Assembly: GCA_002423545.1 (NCBI GenBank)
Contig: DIWP01000015.1
Span: 5,244-69,243 of the forward strand
Length of the DNA stretch: 64,000 nucleotides
Reading direction: 5' to 3'
From: Thermoleophilia bacterium UBA6103
Lineage (GTDB): Bacteria > Actinomycetota > Thermoleophilia > UBA2241
Shown: piece by piece, positions 35,488 through 44,690 of the stretch
Layout: the number at the start of each line of letters is the position of its first letter
Position numbering within the stretch: position 1 is the first letter of the stretch
Position numbers and translations under genes: made by a program
The notes under the pieces: model-generated
What the model saw: only the letters and a program-made list of their open reading frames with translations
What the model was told of the DNA's origin: nothing
Databases searched by the model: none

Positions 35488-35796
35488 TCACCGCATCCAG
35501 CGGGCGCCGCCGTCCTGGGCGGTGTCGGCCTCTTCGATGAGCTGCCGTCCGCAGGACACCTTGTCGATGGAGTGCACGCTGCCGCCGGCATCCTGGATGA
35601 CCTCGGCGACGGCCTGGAAATCGATGTCGTCGCCCTCGAGCGTGACCTTGATGTTCTCGACCTTGCTGTCGATCTCGAGCAGCGTGAGGTCGACTCCGAC
35701 GACGCCGTCCAGATCGCCGAGCTTGTCGGCGATGGTCAGCATGGTGGGCTGATGAGGCTTGAGGACGTCGAGGACGAGACGCCTGATGGTACTCAC
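35488..35796 (-). CDS. DUF211-family protein
   Basis: A 102-residue protein matching the DUF211 (MTH889-like) pattern: RRLVLDVLKPHQPTM at the start, the central VENIKVTLEGDDIDF and the SVHSIDKVSCG segment. The fold is known as ferredoxin-like, assembled into rings, with no proven function. The GTG at 35796 has a GGGAG about 12 bases upstream. It is the first gene of a short unit with the VIT1-like transporter, so a link to metal or small-ligand sensing is possible but only inferred. Confidence 0.85.
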   Translation of the reverse strand: MSTIRRLVLDVLKPHQPTMLTIADKLGDLDGVVGVDLTLLEIDSKVENIKVTLEGDDIDFQAVAEVIQDAGGSVHSIDKVSCGRQLIEEADTAQDGGARWMR

Positions 35797-36137
35797 TCGG
35801 GATCACACTCCCCGCACGGCGACGGTTGGCGGTACGGACCCTTCTCGACGTGACGGGCCGCGCCGACGATGACCGCTCGATTCTACCACCGACGCACCGG
35901 CGTCGGGCGGTCCCACGGGCGCCTGAGGATAAGGAGCGCCGGCCGGCGACCGGCGGCAGACGTCCACCGCGGCGGGACCATGGCCTCTGGGCGGGCTCCG
36001 GCGAGCCGCCCGGTGGCCGGAGTCAAGTACGGATGCCCCACGTCCGATAGGCATCAAGGAACGACGAGCCTTCGGCGCGGGCGTGGACACACGAGCTTCG
36101 TCTCCCCGCACGGCGGCTCAGCGTCAAGGAGGGAACT
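35797..36137. other. 341-bp divergent intergenic region
   Basis: The DUF211 gene (minus) and the Ycf48-like gene (plus) start at either end, so this stretch should hold two promoters. On the minus strand a TAGAAT (35880-35885) would make a good -10 box, but no -35 at the right distance is convincing. On the plus strand I see nothing persuasive. No RNA gene or small ORF with a ribosome site is evident. Confidence 0.4.
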
Positions 36138-38018
36138 ATGCGCGGACGTGTCCTGGCACTTCTGGCTCTCACGGGCATCCTGGTGCTCGCGGCCTTCACC
36201 CCGGCGGCGCTCGCCGGGATCCCGAGCAACAACCCCGACTGGTCCTGGCAGAACCCCCTGCCCCGCGGGAGCAGTGTCAACGGTATCGCGATCGCCGGCG
36301 ACGGCGACATCTGGACGGTGAGCGACGGCGCGGAGAACTTCCTGCACAGCACCGACGATGGGGGCACGTGGACGGCGGTGGGCGCCGCATCCTCCTTCGG
36401 CGCCGCCGGGATCGTGTTCCCCGATACGGATCACGGCTATGCCGTGGGCACCGATACGCTCGATCCGAATACATCGTGCGGCATCGTGTACCGCAGCGAC
36501 GACGGCGGCCACACGTGGGACTCCGATGGTCTCGTCTGCGGCAGCGACGCGACGTTCACCGGCCTTTCGTTCCCGACGAAGGGCGCCGGCTGGGTGGTCG
36601 GCGCCGACGGCATCGTCTTGGCGACGAACGACGGCGGAAGCTCCTGGGACATCCAGGACACGGGCAGAAGGGCGGACTTCGAGGCGGTCTGCTTCGTGGA
36701 CACGCTGCACGGCTGGATCGTGGGCAGTCGCGGCACCATCGTGGCGACCGCCGACGGCGGTCAGACGTGGAGCAGACAGGCGGGACCAAGCCGGACCGGA
36801 CTGAGTGGCGTGGCCATGGCCGCCGACGGGTCGCACGGCTGGGCCGTCGGCATGGCCGGCAGCATCTGGCGGACGACGAACGGCGTCAGCTGGTCGGCCC
36901 AGAGATCGCCGACCGACGAGGACTTCAGCGCGGTCGTCTGCACCGACGCGTCGCGGGCCTGGGCGGTCACGCGCTCGGGCTCGATCGTACGCACCACCGA
37001 CGGCAGCACGTGGCGGCTGGTGGCGCGCGCAGCGGAGCGGCTGCGGACGCTGGCTGTGGACGGATCCGAGCTCTGGGCCGGCGGCGACGACGGCCTGATG
37101 ATGCGCTCCGCCGACGGCGGGGCGACATGGACCCGGGTCGGCAGCGGCCTCACGAGCGGCTCGCTCGAAGATGTCGACGCCGTCGACCGCACCAGAGCAT
37201 GGGCAGTGGGCGAGCGCGGCCTGATCCTGCGCACGCGTGACGGCGGCGCCACCTGGACCCGGCAGCGCAGCGCCGTCACGAACACCCTCAACGGCGTCAG
37301 CTTCGGCACCACGCGCAGCGGGTTCGCCGTCGGCAACGCCGGTACCATCCTCCGCACCACCAACGCGGGCGCCCGCTGGGTCCGCGCCGGCCGTCCGGTA
37401 CGGAGCCGGCTGGTGTCGGTCTGCGCCGTCGACTCCAGGTACGTCTGGGTCGCCGGAAACCGGGGCACGATCCTGCGCTCAAAGGACGGCGGCCGGCACT
37501 GGAAGCGTCAGAAGGCGCACACCCGCGCCGACCTGTGCTCCATCACGTTCGTCGACCGCCGCCATGGCTGGGCGGTCGGCGGCACGAGCATCCTGCTGCG
37601 CACCACCGACGGCGGCCGGCACTGGAAGAAGAGCACCCTGCGGGCCCCGATCAAGCATCCGGCTGCACAGGCCTTCACCAGCGTCTTCTTCATCGACCGC
37701 ACGTACGGCTGGATCGCGGCCTCCGGCCTGGGGCTGCCCGGCTACTCCATCCTGCGGACCACCGACGGCGGCAAGTCGTGGCGCTGGACGAACCTGGACT
37801 TCGGCAGCTTCATGCTCGACGTGAGCTTCTCCGACCGCCGCCACGGCTGCGCCGTGGGCGAGCAGTCGGTCATGTACACCTCGCAGGACGGCGGGCGTAC
37901 GTGGGACTTCCAGGGTGTCACCGACGGTATCGGCGGGCTGGCAGCCGTGGACATGGTCGACGCCACGACCGGCTGGACGGTCGGCCCCTTCGGCGCCATC
38001 CTCAAGACGGAGCCCTGA
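36138..38018 (+). CDS. secreted Ycf48-like/BNR-repeat beta-propeller protein
   Basis: A signal peptide (MRGRVLALLALTGILVLAAF, cleaved after ALA) leads a mature protein made of about a dozen repeats of roughly 40-45 residues. Each has the pattern GWAVG..G.ILRT.DGG..W, for example RAWAVGERGLILRTRDGG. This is the repeat of Ycf48/HCF136, sialidase BNR and related propellers, and the number suggests two propellers or one large one. The ATG follows an AAGGAGG site. No membrane anchor or cell-wall sorting signal is visible at the C-terminus. It is a single-gene unit ending in a strong hairpin. Role outside the cell unknown; photosystem assembly is unlikely since no photosynthesis genes are present. 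Confidence 0.85.
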   Translation: MRGRVLALLALTGILVLAAFTPAALAGIPSNNPDWSWQNPLPRGSSVNGIAIAGDGDIWTVSDGAENFLHSTDDGGTWTAVGAASSFGAAGIVFPDTDHGYAVGTDTLDPNTSCGIVYRSDDGGHTWDSDGLVCGSDATFTGLSFPTKGAGWVVGADGIVLATNDGGSSWDIQDTGRRADFEAVCFVDTLHGWIVGSRGTIVATADGGQTWSRQAGPSRTGLSGVAMAADGSHGWAVGMAGSIWRTTNGVSWSAQRSPTDEDFSAVVCTDASRAWAVTRSGSIVRTTDGSTWRLVARAAERLRTLAVDGSELWAGGDDGLMMRSADGGATWTRVGSGLTSGSLEDVDAVDRTRAWAVGERGLILRTRDGGATWTRQRSAVTNTLNGVSFGTTRSGFAVGNAGTILRTTNAGARWVRAGRPVRSRLVSVCAVDSRYVWVAGNRGTILRSKDGGRHWKRQKAHTRADLCSITFVDRRHGWAVGGTSILLRTTDGGRHWKKSTLRAPIKHPAAQAFTSVFFIDRTYGWIAASGLGLPGYSILRTTDGGKSWRWTNLDFGSFMLDVSFSDRRHGCAVGEQSVMYTSQDGGRTWDFQGVTDGIGGLAAVDMVDATTGWTVGPFGAILKTEP

Positions 38019-38034
38019 GAGCAGCCTGACCTGC

Positions 38035-38084
38035 ACAGCCGGCGGGGCGGCGCCCATGATCGAGAGCGCCGCCCCGCCGGCTGT
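38035..38084 (+). terminator. 19-bp perfect-stem hairpin terminator
   Basis: A perfect inverted repeat with 19-bp arms (38035-38053 and 38066-38084) encloses a 12-base loop. It lies 17 bp after the Ycf48-like gene and 131 bp before the end of cysE on the other strand, so it probably stops transcription from both sides. There is no T-run, but the GC-rich stem is very stable. Confidence 0.8.
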
Positions 38085-38214
38085 AAGAGTGCCCTCGATG
38101 TGTCACCGCACGATCCTGCGCTGCACCTCGCCACGGCGCCGCGCCCCCCCCGCGCAGCGCCGTGCGATCACCGATCCAGTAGGGCGCAGGGGCTGCACCG
38201 AGACCATGGAACGC

Positions 38215-39021
38215 TCAGATGCCGGCGCCGTGCTCGAAGCCGAGCAGCTCCTCCAGCACCCGCTCCGCCTCCTCGACCGCCTTGCGCCGCCGCTCACCGC
38301 GGTCGGGATGGATCTCGTCGAGCTCCTTCTCCATCTCGACGATGCGCATGACCAGGCAACGGATCGCTTCAGCGACGGGGTCGGGCAGGTGACGGTAGTC
38401 GATGTCGGGGATGCCGACCCGCTCACCCTCCACCAGCACCGGGCGACCGGGATTGCCGACCACCGTCGAGCGCCGCGGGATGTCCTGTACCACCACGCTG
38501 CCGGCGCCGATCTTGGCGTCGGCGCCGATCTTGATGGAGCCCAGCACCTTGGCGCCGGCGCCGACGACCACGTTGTCGCCGAGCGTCGGGTGCCGCTTGC
38601 CCGATTCCTTGCCGGTGCCCCCCAGCGTGACCCCCTGATAGAGCGTCACGTTGTCGCCGATCTCGGTGGTCTCGCCGATCACCACCCCCGACCCATGATC
38701 GATGAACAGGCCGTGGCCGATCTGGGCGCCCGGGTGGATCTCGACCTGCGTGAGCCAGCGGCTGAGCTGACTGATCAGGCGCGGCAGGAGCGGCACGCGG
38801 CAGCGCCACAGCCGATGCGCCACACGGTGCAGCCACAGGGCGTGCAGGCCGGAATACGAGGTGAGGATCTCAAGCTTGCCGGCGGCCGCCGGATCGCGCT
38901 GCTGGACCGCCTCGATGTCCTCGCCGATCATGGTCATGAAGGCGCAGCCGCGCCTCGTGCGACTCAGGATCCGGCAGACGGCGAGGCCTGCCACGATAAG
39001 AAAGACGACCAGGCGCCTCAT
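38215..39021 (-). CDS. cysE: serine O-acetyltransferase CysE with N-terminal hydrophobic extension
   Basis: Makes O-acetylserine for cysteine synthesis. The left-handed beta-helix hexapeptide repeats are clear (IHPGAQIGHGLFIDHGSG, VTLYQGVTLGGTGK, HPTLGDNVVVGAGAKVLGS), with the catalytic His/Asp region FIDHGSGVVIGE. The classical CysE start MIGEDIEAVQQRDPAA begins only at residue 31 or so. Before it lies a hydrophobic stretch (MRRLVVFLIVAGLAVCRIL) that looks like a membrane helix. The ATG at 39021 has an ideal AGGAGG eight bases upstream, while the internal ATGs have none, so the extension appears to be translated. The C-terminus is a charged helix. It lies downstream of larE, thiF and cysK on the same strand. 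Confidence 0.93.
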   Translation of the reverse strand: MRRLVVFLIVAGLAVCRILSRTRRGCAFMTMIGEDIEAVQQRDPAAAGKLEILTSYSGLHALWLHRVAHRLWRCRVPLLPRLISQLSRWLTQVEIHPGAQIGHGLFIDHGSGVVIGETTEIGDNVTLYQGVTLGGTGKESGKRHPTLGDNVVVGAGAKVLGSIKIGADAKIGAGSVVVQDIPRRSTVVGNPGRPVLVEGERVGIPDIDYRHLPDPVAEAIRCLVMRIVEMEKELDEIHPDRGERRRKAVEEAERVLEELLGFEHGAGI

Positions 39022-39189
39022 GGGCCTCACCTCCTGCCGTTGTCACTCTCGTGCCGCGCCGCGACGCAGCGGCACGCCGGATCCGATCGCCCGGCCCGAC
39101 GCTCGGACCGTCGGCGCAGCCGATCGGCCACGCTTGAGCGGTCCGGCCCGGTGACCGGCGACGCGCCGTCCCCGACACGCGTGAGGAGT

Positions 39190-40059
39190 CTACAGCGCGT
39201 CGCGGTCGAGGACCTCGTTGAGGCTGCCGGACCGGAAGCCCTGCAGATCGAGCGCCACGTAGGTGAAGCCGGCGGCGGCGACGGCGGCGATGAGCTGCAG
39301 TCGCACCTCGCCGGTGGCCCGAGGCAGCTCGCCGACCGGCAGCTCCACGCGGGCCAGCGCGCCGTGATGCCTGACCCGGCATTCCGCAAAGCCCAGCCGG
39401 TGCAGAGCCGCTTCGGCGGCGGCGACGGCGCGCAGCTTCTCCGCCGTGATCCGCTCCCCGTACGGGATGCGCGACGCCAGGCAGGCGTCGGCCGGCCGGT
39501 CCCATGCCGCCAGGCCAAGCTCGCGAGCCAGGGTCCGGACGGCCTGCTTCCCGAGGCCGGCCTCGAGCAGCGGATGGCGCACGCCGCGCTCGTCGGCGGC
39601 CCTGAGGCCCGGCCGGTGGTCTGCCGGGTCGTCGGCGTTGACGCCGTCGAACAGAGCCACGCAGCCCAGCTCGTCCGCCGCCGCCAGCAGCAGGCCGAGC
39701 AGTCCTGCCTTGCAGTGATAACAGCGATCGGGCGGGTTGGCGACGAAGCGCTCATCGTCGAGCTCGGCGGTCTGCACGACCAGATGCTGCACACCGAGAT
39801 CGGCGCAGAGGCGTCGCGCCGCGGCCAGCTCCCCGGCGATGAAGGTGGGTGAGTCGGCAGTGAGCGCCGCGACCTGTCCCGGACCGAAGACCGCCACGGC
39901 CGCCGCCAGCACGACGCTCGAGTCGACGCCGCCCGACAGCGAGACGCAGACCGGACCCTGCCGGCCGAGTGTCGCACGCAGCGCCGCCGGCAGCGCCGCC
40001 GATGCCGCGGAGACGGCCCTGCCGGCGGCCGTGCCGCCCGGCTCGCCACGCCCGGTCAC
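39190..40059 (-). CDS. larE: LarE-type sulfur transferase for nickel-pincer cofactor
   Basis: LarE adenylates the pyridinium biscarboxylate precursor and supplies sulfur to it, making the nickel-pincer nucleotide of lactate racemase. The 289-residue protein has the PP-loop SGGVDSS at 42-48 and the family segment DACLASRIPYGERIT. Three cysteines stand out: Cys113 and Cys116 (RCYHCK) and Cys193 (DACLASR). Some LarE proteins sacrifice one Cys sulfur, and others hold a [4Fe-4S] cluster on three Cys. The three-Cys arrangement here suggests the cluster type (inference). larB and larC are not in the window; a LarA homologue is encoded at 49597. The gene sits 13 bp after thiF. Confidence 0.9.
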   Translation of the reverse strand: MTGRGEPGGTAAGRAVSAASAALPAALRATLGRQGPVCVSLSGGVDSSVVLAAAVAVFGPGQVAALTADSPTFIAGELAAARRLCADLGVQHLVVQTAELDDERFVANPPDRCYHCKAGLLGLLLAAADELGCVALFDGVNADDPADHRPGLRAADERGVRHPLLEAGLGKQAVRTLARELGLAAWDRPADACLASRIPYGERITAEKLRAVAAAEAALHRLGFAECRVRHHGALARVELPVGELPRATGEVRLQLIAAVAAAGFTYVALDLQGFRSGSLNEVLDRDAL

Positions 40060-40072
40060 GACCCGGCGCCGA

Positions 40073-40916
40073 TCACGGCGTCAGTCCCAGCCCGCCGGCG
40101 CTCGTCGCGAGATCGGTGATACGGGGCGCCTCACCGCAGACGGGGCATGCCGGGTCGCGCTGCACGGCGACCTCTTCGAAGGTCATCTCGAGCGCATCGA
40201 ACTGCAGCAGCCGGTCGTAGAGCGGCCGCCCGGCGCCGACGATCACCTTGATCACCTCGGCCGCCTGGATGCAGCCCATCACGCCGGCCACCGGCCCGAA
40301 CACCCCGGCCTCAGCCGGGCTCGGCACCGAGCCCCCGGCCGGCAGCTCCGGGAACAGACAGCGGTAGCAGGCCGTCTCGCCGCCGCGGATGGTCGTCGCC
40401 AGGCCCACGAAGCGCAGGATGGCCGCCTCCACCAGCGTGACGCCACAGAGCACGCAGGCGTCGTTGAGGAAGAAGCGGGTCGGCAGGTTGTCGACGGCGG
40501 TGACCACCACGTCATAGCCGGCCATGAGGTCGGCGGCTGTCTGGGGCCCGAAGCTGAGCTGATGCTCCACGACCTCGACGCCGGGGTTCAGCGCCCGCAG
40601 CTTGGCGGCGGCACTGACTGTCTTGGGACGCCCGATGTCGGCCGTGGAGTGGATGATCTGACGCTGCAGGTTCGAGACCTCGACCACGTCGTGGTCGACC
40701 ACTCCCAACCTGCCCACACCGGCCGCGGCGAGATAGAACAGGCAGGGCGAGCCGAGCCCTCCGGCGCCGACAACCAGCACCGAGGCCCGGCCCAGCGCGC
40801 GCTGGCCCGCGGGGCCGATCTCGGGGATGACGAGATGACGCAGGTACCGCGCCCGGTCGTCGCCGGCCGTGTCTTCGGGCGTGTCTTCGCGCCGCGGCGG
40901 CGGCTCGCGTCCCGAC

Positions 40917-40930
<14 letters not shown>
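40073..40930 (-). CDS. ThiF/MoeB/HesA-family adenylyltransferase
   Basis: An E1-like enzyme that activates the C-terminal glycine of a small sulfur-carrier protein with ATP. The 285-residue protein has the nucleotide loop VGAGGLGS (54-61), the Arg/Asn segment VVEVSNLQRQIIHSTADIGRPK (contains the conserved ND/QR residues), the adenylation Asp in TAVDNLPTRFFLND and two zinc cysteine pairs (Cys188/Cys191 and Cys262/Cys265). There is no rhodanese domain. Which carrier it serves (ThiS, MoaD or CysO type) cannot be told, and no carrier gene is in the window. It overlaps cysK by 14 bp, which hints at a carrier-dependent cysteine or thio-cofactor route. Confidence 0.9.
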
Positions 40931-41894
<964 letters not shown>

Positions 41895-42062
41895 AAGACG
41901 TCCTCCCTGGTAGGACAGGCTCAGATGCGGGCGGGCGCGGCGCTGCGCGGGCGCCCACCCGATGCAGCCATCATAGGCCGCGGCGCCCGGCAACGGTCAA
42001 GCGGCGACACGCACACCGGCCCGGCAGAGGCGGCGCCCCGGTCCCGGCGAGCAGGCGGCCGG

Positions 42063-42533
42063 TCAGCCTCGCCGCTTCCGGTGCCAGCGCACCAGTGCCG
42101 TCGCCGCCGCTCCGACGAGCAGCGTGACGATGCCGGCCCACACGATCCTGAAGCCGAACACCCAGACGGCGCTGGCACCGACGGCGATCAGGATGAGCGA
42201 GTCCTCGACGATGGCGTGCACCATGCTCAGGAAGAGGCTCATCAGGAAGACCTGCCGGCGCCCGATCGTGCCGCGCCGGGCGTCGCGCACGATCACCCCG
42301 CCGCCGTACGCAAGTCCGAACAGGAACCCCACCAGCGTCGGCGTCGCCGTCTCTTCCGAGAGGCCGAGCGGCCGCAGCAGCCTCGCCCACCCGCGGGCCA
42401 GGGCCCGGAACCAGCGCCGGCCCTCGGAGACCTCGAGGATGACCATGATGGGGACGATGATCACGAACATCTTCCACAGCAGGTCCCAGGTGCCGCGCAG
42501 GAATTCCCAGAGGAACGAGCCTACGGCGCTCAC
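42063..42533 (-). CDS. Gate-domain (nucleoside recognition) membrane protein
   Basis: A 156-residue membrane protein with about four hydrophobic segments and the Gate/nucleoside-recognition pattern (LWKMFVIIVPIMVILEVSE, TPTLVGFLFGLAYGGGVIV and SLFLSMVHAIVEDSLILIA). Such half-size proteins often come in pairs, as in SpmA/SpmB. Its ATG overlaps the stop of the upstream gene (ATGA), so the two are coupled. The transported substance, if any, is unknown. Confidence 0.75.
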   Translation of the reverse strand: MSAVGSFLWEFLRGTWDLLWKMFVIIVPIMVILEVSEGRRWFRALARGWARLLRPLGLSEETATPTLVGFLFGLAYGGGVIVRDARRGTIGRRQVFLMSLFLSMVHAIVEDSLILIAVGASAVWVFGFRIVWAGIVTLLVGAAATALVRWHRKRRG

Positions 42534-43057
42534 GAGAGGATCCCGAAGAGGAGGTTGACGACGATCCCGGCCGTGAGGCCGGCGGCCAGCCGCAGCAGGC
42601 TGAAGAAGATCCCGTTCATGCCGGCCTTGTGGACCACCGCACCCTCGACGATCAGGTTGTGGCTGATGAGGATCACGATGGCCAGGACGGTGATCTGCTC
42701 GCCGCTCAGCGGCAGTGCCTGCATGGCGCCGATGGCGGCGTAGATGTTCAGCAGGCAGGCCAGCACCAGCGGCAGCGCGGCGCTGCCCGGCAACCCCATG
42801 ACGCCCATCACCGGCTCGGCCCAGTCGCTCAGGACGTCGATGACGCCGAGCTTCTCGAGCAGCAGCGCCGCGAAGTAGGCCGGCACCATGGCCAGCGCCA
42901 TCTCGGCGAACGTCCGCACGCCGATCCGCGTGCCGGCCAGCAGCGCCGGGCGCAGGGGCCGCGGCTCGAGCAGCACCGCCTCCGCCGGGGCCGGCTTGCG
43001 CCCCTCAGCCCGCCGGTCGTCGTGCCCCGCGGGCTGCGTCGGCCGGTCGCCGCTCAT
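42530..43057 (-). CDS. Gate-domain (nucleoside recognition) membrane protein
   Basis: A 175-residue partner of the protein at 42063. A charged N-terminus of about 40 residues leads to membrane segments including GVRTFAEMALAMVPAYFAALLL and VLACLLNIYAAIGAMQAL. The PLSGEQITVLAIVILISHN segment with a buried His-Asn resembles Gate-domain cores. It lies between lysA (four-base overlap) and its smaller partner, so the three are probably one transcript. A role in moving a lysine- or peptidoglycan-related compound would fit the position but is speculative. Confidence 0.75.
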   Translation of the reverse strand: MSGDRPTQPAGHDDRRAEGRKPAPAEAVLLEPRPLRPALLAGTRIGVRTFAEMALAMVPAYFAALLLEKLGVIDVLSDWAEPVMGVMGLPGSAALPLVLACLLNIYAAIGAMQALPLSGEQITVLAIVILISHNLIVEGAVVHKAGMNGIFFSLLRLAAGLTAGIVVNLLFGILS

Positions 43058-44427
43058 CCGGACCGGCGGGGCTCCCAGCCCTCATCATGAGCGATCATGT
43101 CAGCGTACGTCTCTTCCCGGCGGACGCGGCGCACGACGCCGTCCTCGACGGCGTAGACGGCCGCCCGCGGCCGGCAGTTGCAGGGAGTCATCATCTCCAG
43201 GCCGTAGGCGCCGACCTGGGAGAACAGGACGATGTCGCCGGCGGTGGTGCCCGACGGCAGCGACCGGCAACCTGCCTCGTCGTCACCGACGAACACGTCG
43301 CCGGCGTCGCAGAGAGGACCGGCCACGCGGATAGGCGCCGGCGCCTCTTCGTCGGGTCGGCCGGCGACGATGCTCGGGTAGTACCAGTGGTACAGGCAGT
43401 GCTCCAGCAGCGTGTTGTAGCCGGCGTCGACGGTGACCCAGCGCTCCTCGTCGAGAAGGCCGCCGCGAGCGTCGCGCACGTACTTGACCTTCTTGTTCTC
43501 GACGCGCGTGACGAGTACGGCGGCCGACGCGGCGATGAAGCGGCCGGGCTCGATCAGCAGGCGCAGATCGGGGCGGCGGCGCTCCAGCACGCCGCAGATC
43601 GCGGCGGCGTACTCGTCGATGGCGAACGGCGCCCGGAAGTAGTCGCCGGGATCGACGACCGCTCCCTCGGCCGGCTTGAACGGCACCGGGAAGCCGCCGC
43701 CGGTGTCGAGGAACTCCAGCGTGATGCCGCAGGCGGCTTCCACCTCGGCGACCAGATCGAGCGCCGCCTCGATGCCACGCACGTAGGGGTCGGTCGTCGT
43801 GATCTGCGACCCCAGGTGCACGTGCAGGCCGCGCGGCTCGAGCCACTCGTGGGCGGCGGCGAACCGGTAGCCGTCGACCGCCTGGGCGAGGTCGACGCCG
43901 AACTTGCCGCCGTGTGTGGTGGCCATGCCCGGATGCGTCTGCGTCGGCACGTCGATGTCCACGCGCAGGGCCACCGTGGCAGGCTTGCGCAGCTCGGCCG
44001 CCACGGCGGCCACCCGCTCAAGCTCGAACAGCGAGTCGACCATGAGCGCCCGGATGCCGACCCGCAGCGCCTCGCGGACCTCGGGTACGGTCTTGGCCGC
44101 CCCGTTGAAGACGATCTGATCGGGGCGGAAGCCGGCCTTGAGGGCCTTCCACAGCTCGCCGCCCGAGTTGACCTCGACGTCGATGCCGCTGGCCAGCACG
44201 TGGCGCAGCAGCCACATCATCGAGCACGCCTTACTGGCGTAGAGCACGTCGGTGTCGATGTGACGGCGGGTGAAGGCGTTGCGCACGCTCTCGACGTTCC
44301 AGCGCAGGCGCCGGGCGCTGTAGAGGAAGAACGGCGTCGGGATGCGCTGCGCCAGGTCGAGGACATCGGTGCCGTCGACCAGAGGGCGTCCGTCGACGAC
44401 CTCGAGGATGCCTGCATCTGCGCTCAC
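43054..44427 (-). CDS. lysA: diaminopimelate decarboxylase LysA
   Basis: Converts meso-diaminopimelate to L-lysine. A fold-type III PLP enzyme of 457 residues: the PLP lysine is Lys66 in VLYASKACS, HLGSQI marks the substrate-binding His, the glycine loop is LDTGGGFPVPF, and GPLCDAGDVF holds the Cys contributed across the dimer interface. The GTG at 44427 has a GGAGG seven bases upstream. Related decarboxylases (carboxynorspermidine, ornithine) are less likely given the length and motifs. It agrees with the meso-DAP motif in MurE. Confidence 0.92.
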   Translation of the reverse strand: MSADAGILEVVDGRPLVDGTDVLDLAQRIPTPFFLYSARRLRWNVESVRNAFTRRHIDTDVLYASKACSMMWLLRHVLASGIDVEVNSGGELWKALKAGFRPDQIVFNGAAKTVPEVREALRVGIRALMVDSLFELERVAAVAAELRKPATVALRVDIDVPTQTHPGMATTHGGKFGVDLAQAVDGYRFAAAHEWLEPRGLHVHLGSQITTTDPYVRGIEAALDLVAEVEAACGITLEFLDTGGGFPVPFKPAEGAVVDPGDYFRAPFAIDEYAAAICGVLERRRPDLRLLIEPGRFIAASAAVLVTRVENKKVKYVRDARGGLLDEERWVTVDAGYNTLLEHCLYHWYYPSIVAGRPDEEAPAPIRVAGPLCDAGDVFVGDDEAGCRSLPSGTTAGDIVLFSQVGAYGLEMMTPCNCRPRAAVYAVEDGVVRRVRREETYADMIAHDEGWEPRRSG

Positions 44428-44690
44428 AGCATGACCTCCGGCGTCGACACGAGAGATGCGTCGCGACAGGCCCCACCGGGCTCCCGGCAAGAGCGGTTCC
44501 GCGCCGCCGACCAGGCGAAGTATACTCACGGACATGAGGTCAGCAGCAGAGGCGGCACGCACCGCCGACCGGCGCCGCACCGCGTTCGCCGGCGGCAAAG
44601 TACACGACTTCTAATCGTCGGCGGCAGCGGATCCCGCCCACCGTCCCGGCTGCTCTTCCGCGGGACAGGAACGGCCTGCGAGGCACCGTC

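Noticed and set aside
35880..35885. TAGAAT as a firm promoter of the DUF211 gene
   Set aside because: A good -10 box alone; no acceptable -35 box at 16-18 bp.
36138..38018. Photosystem II assembly role for the Ycf48-like protein
   Set aside because: Only the repeat type is shared; no photosynthesis gene is present and such repeats occur in many secreted proteins.
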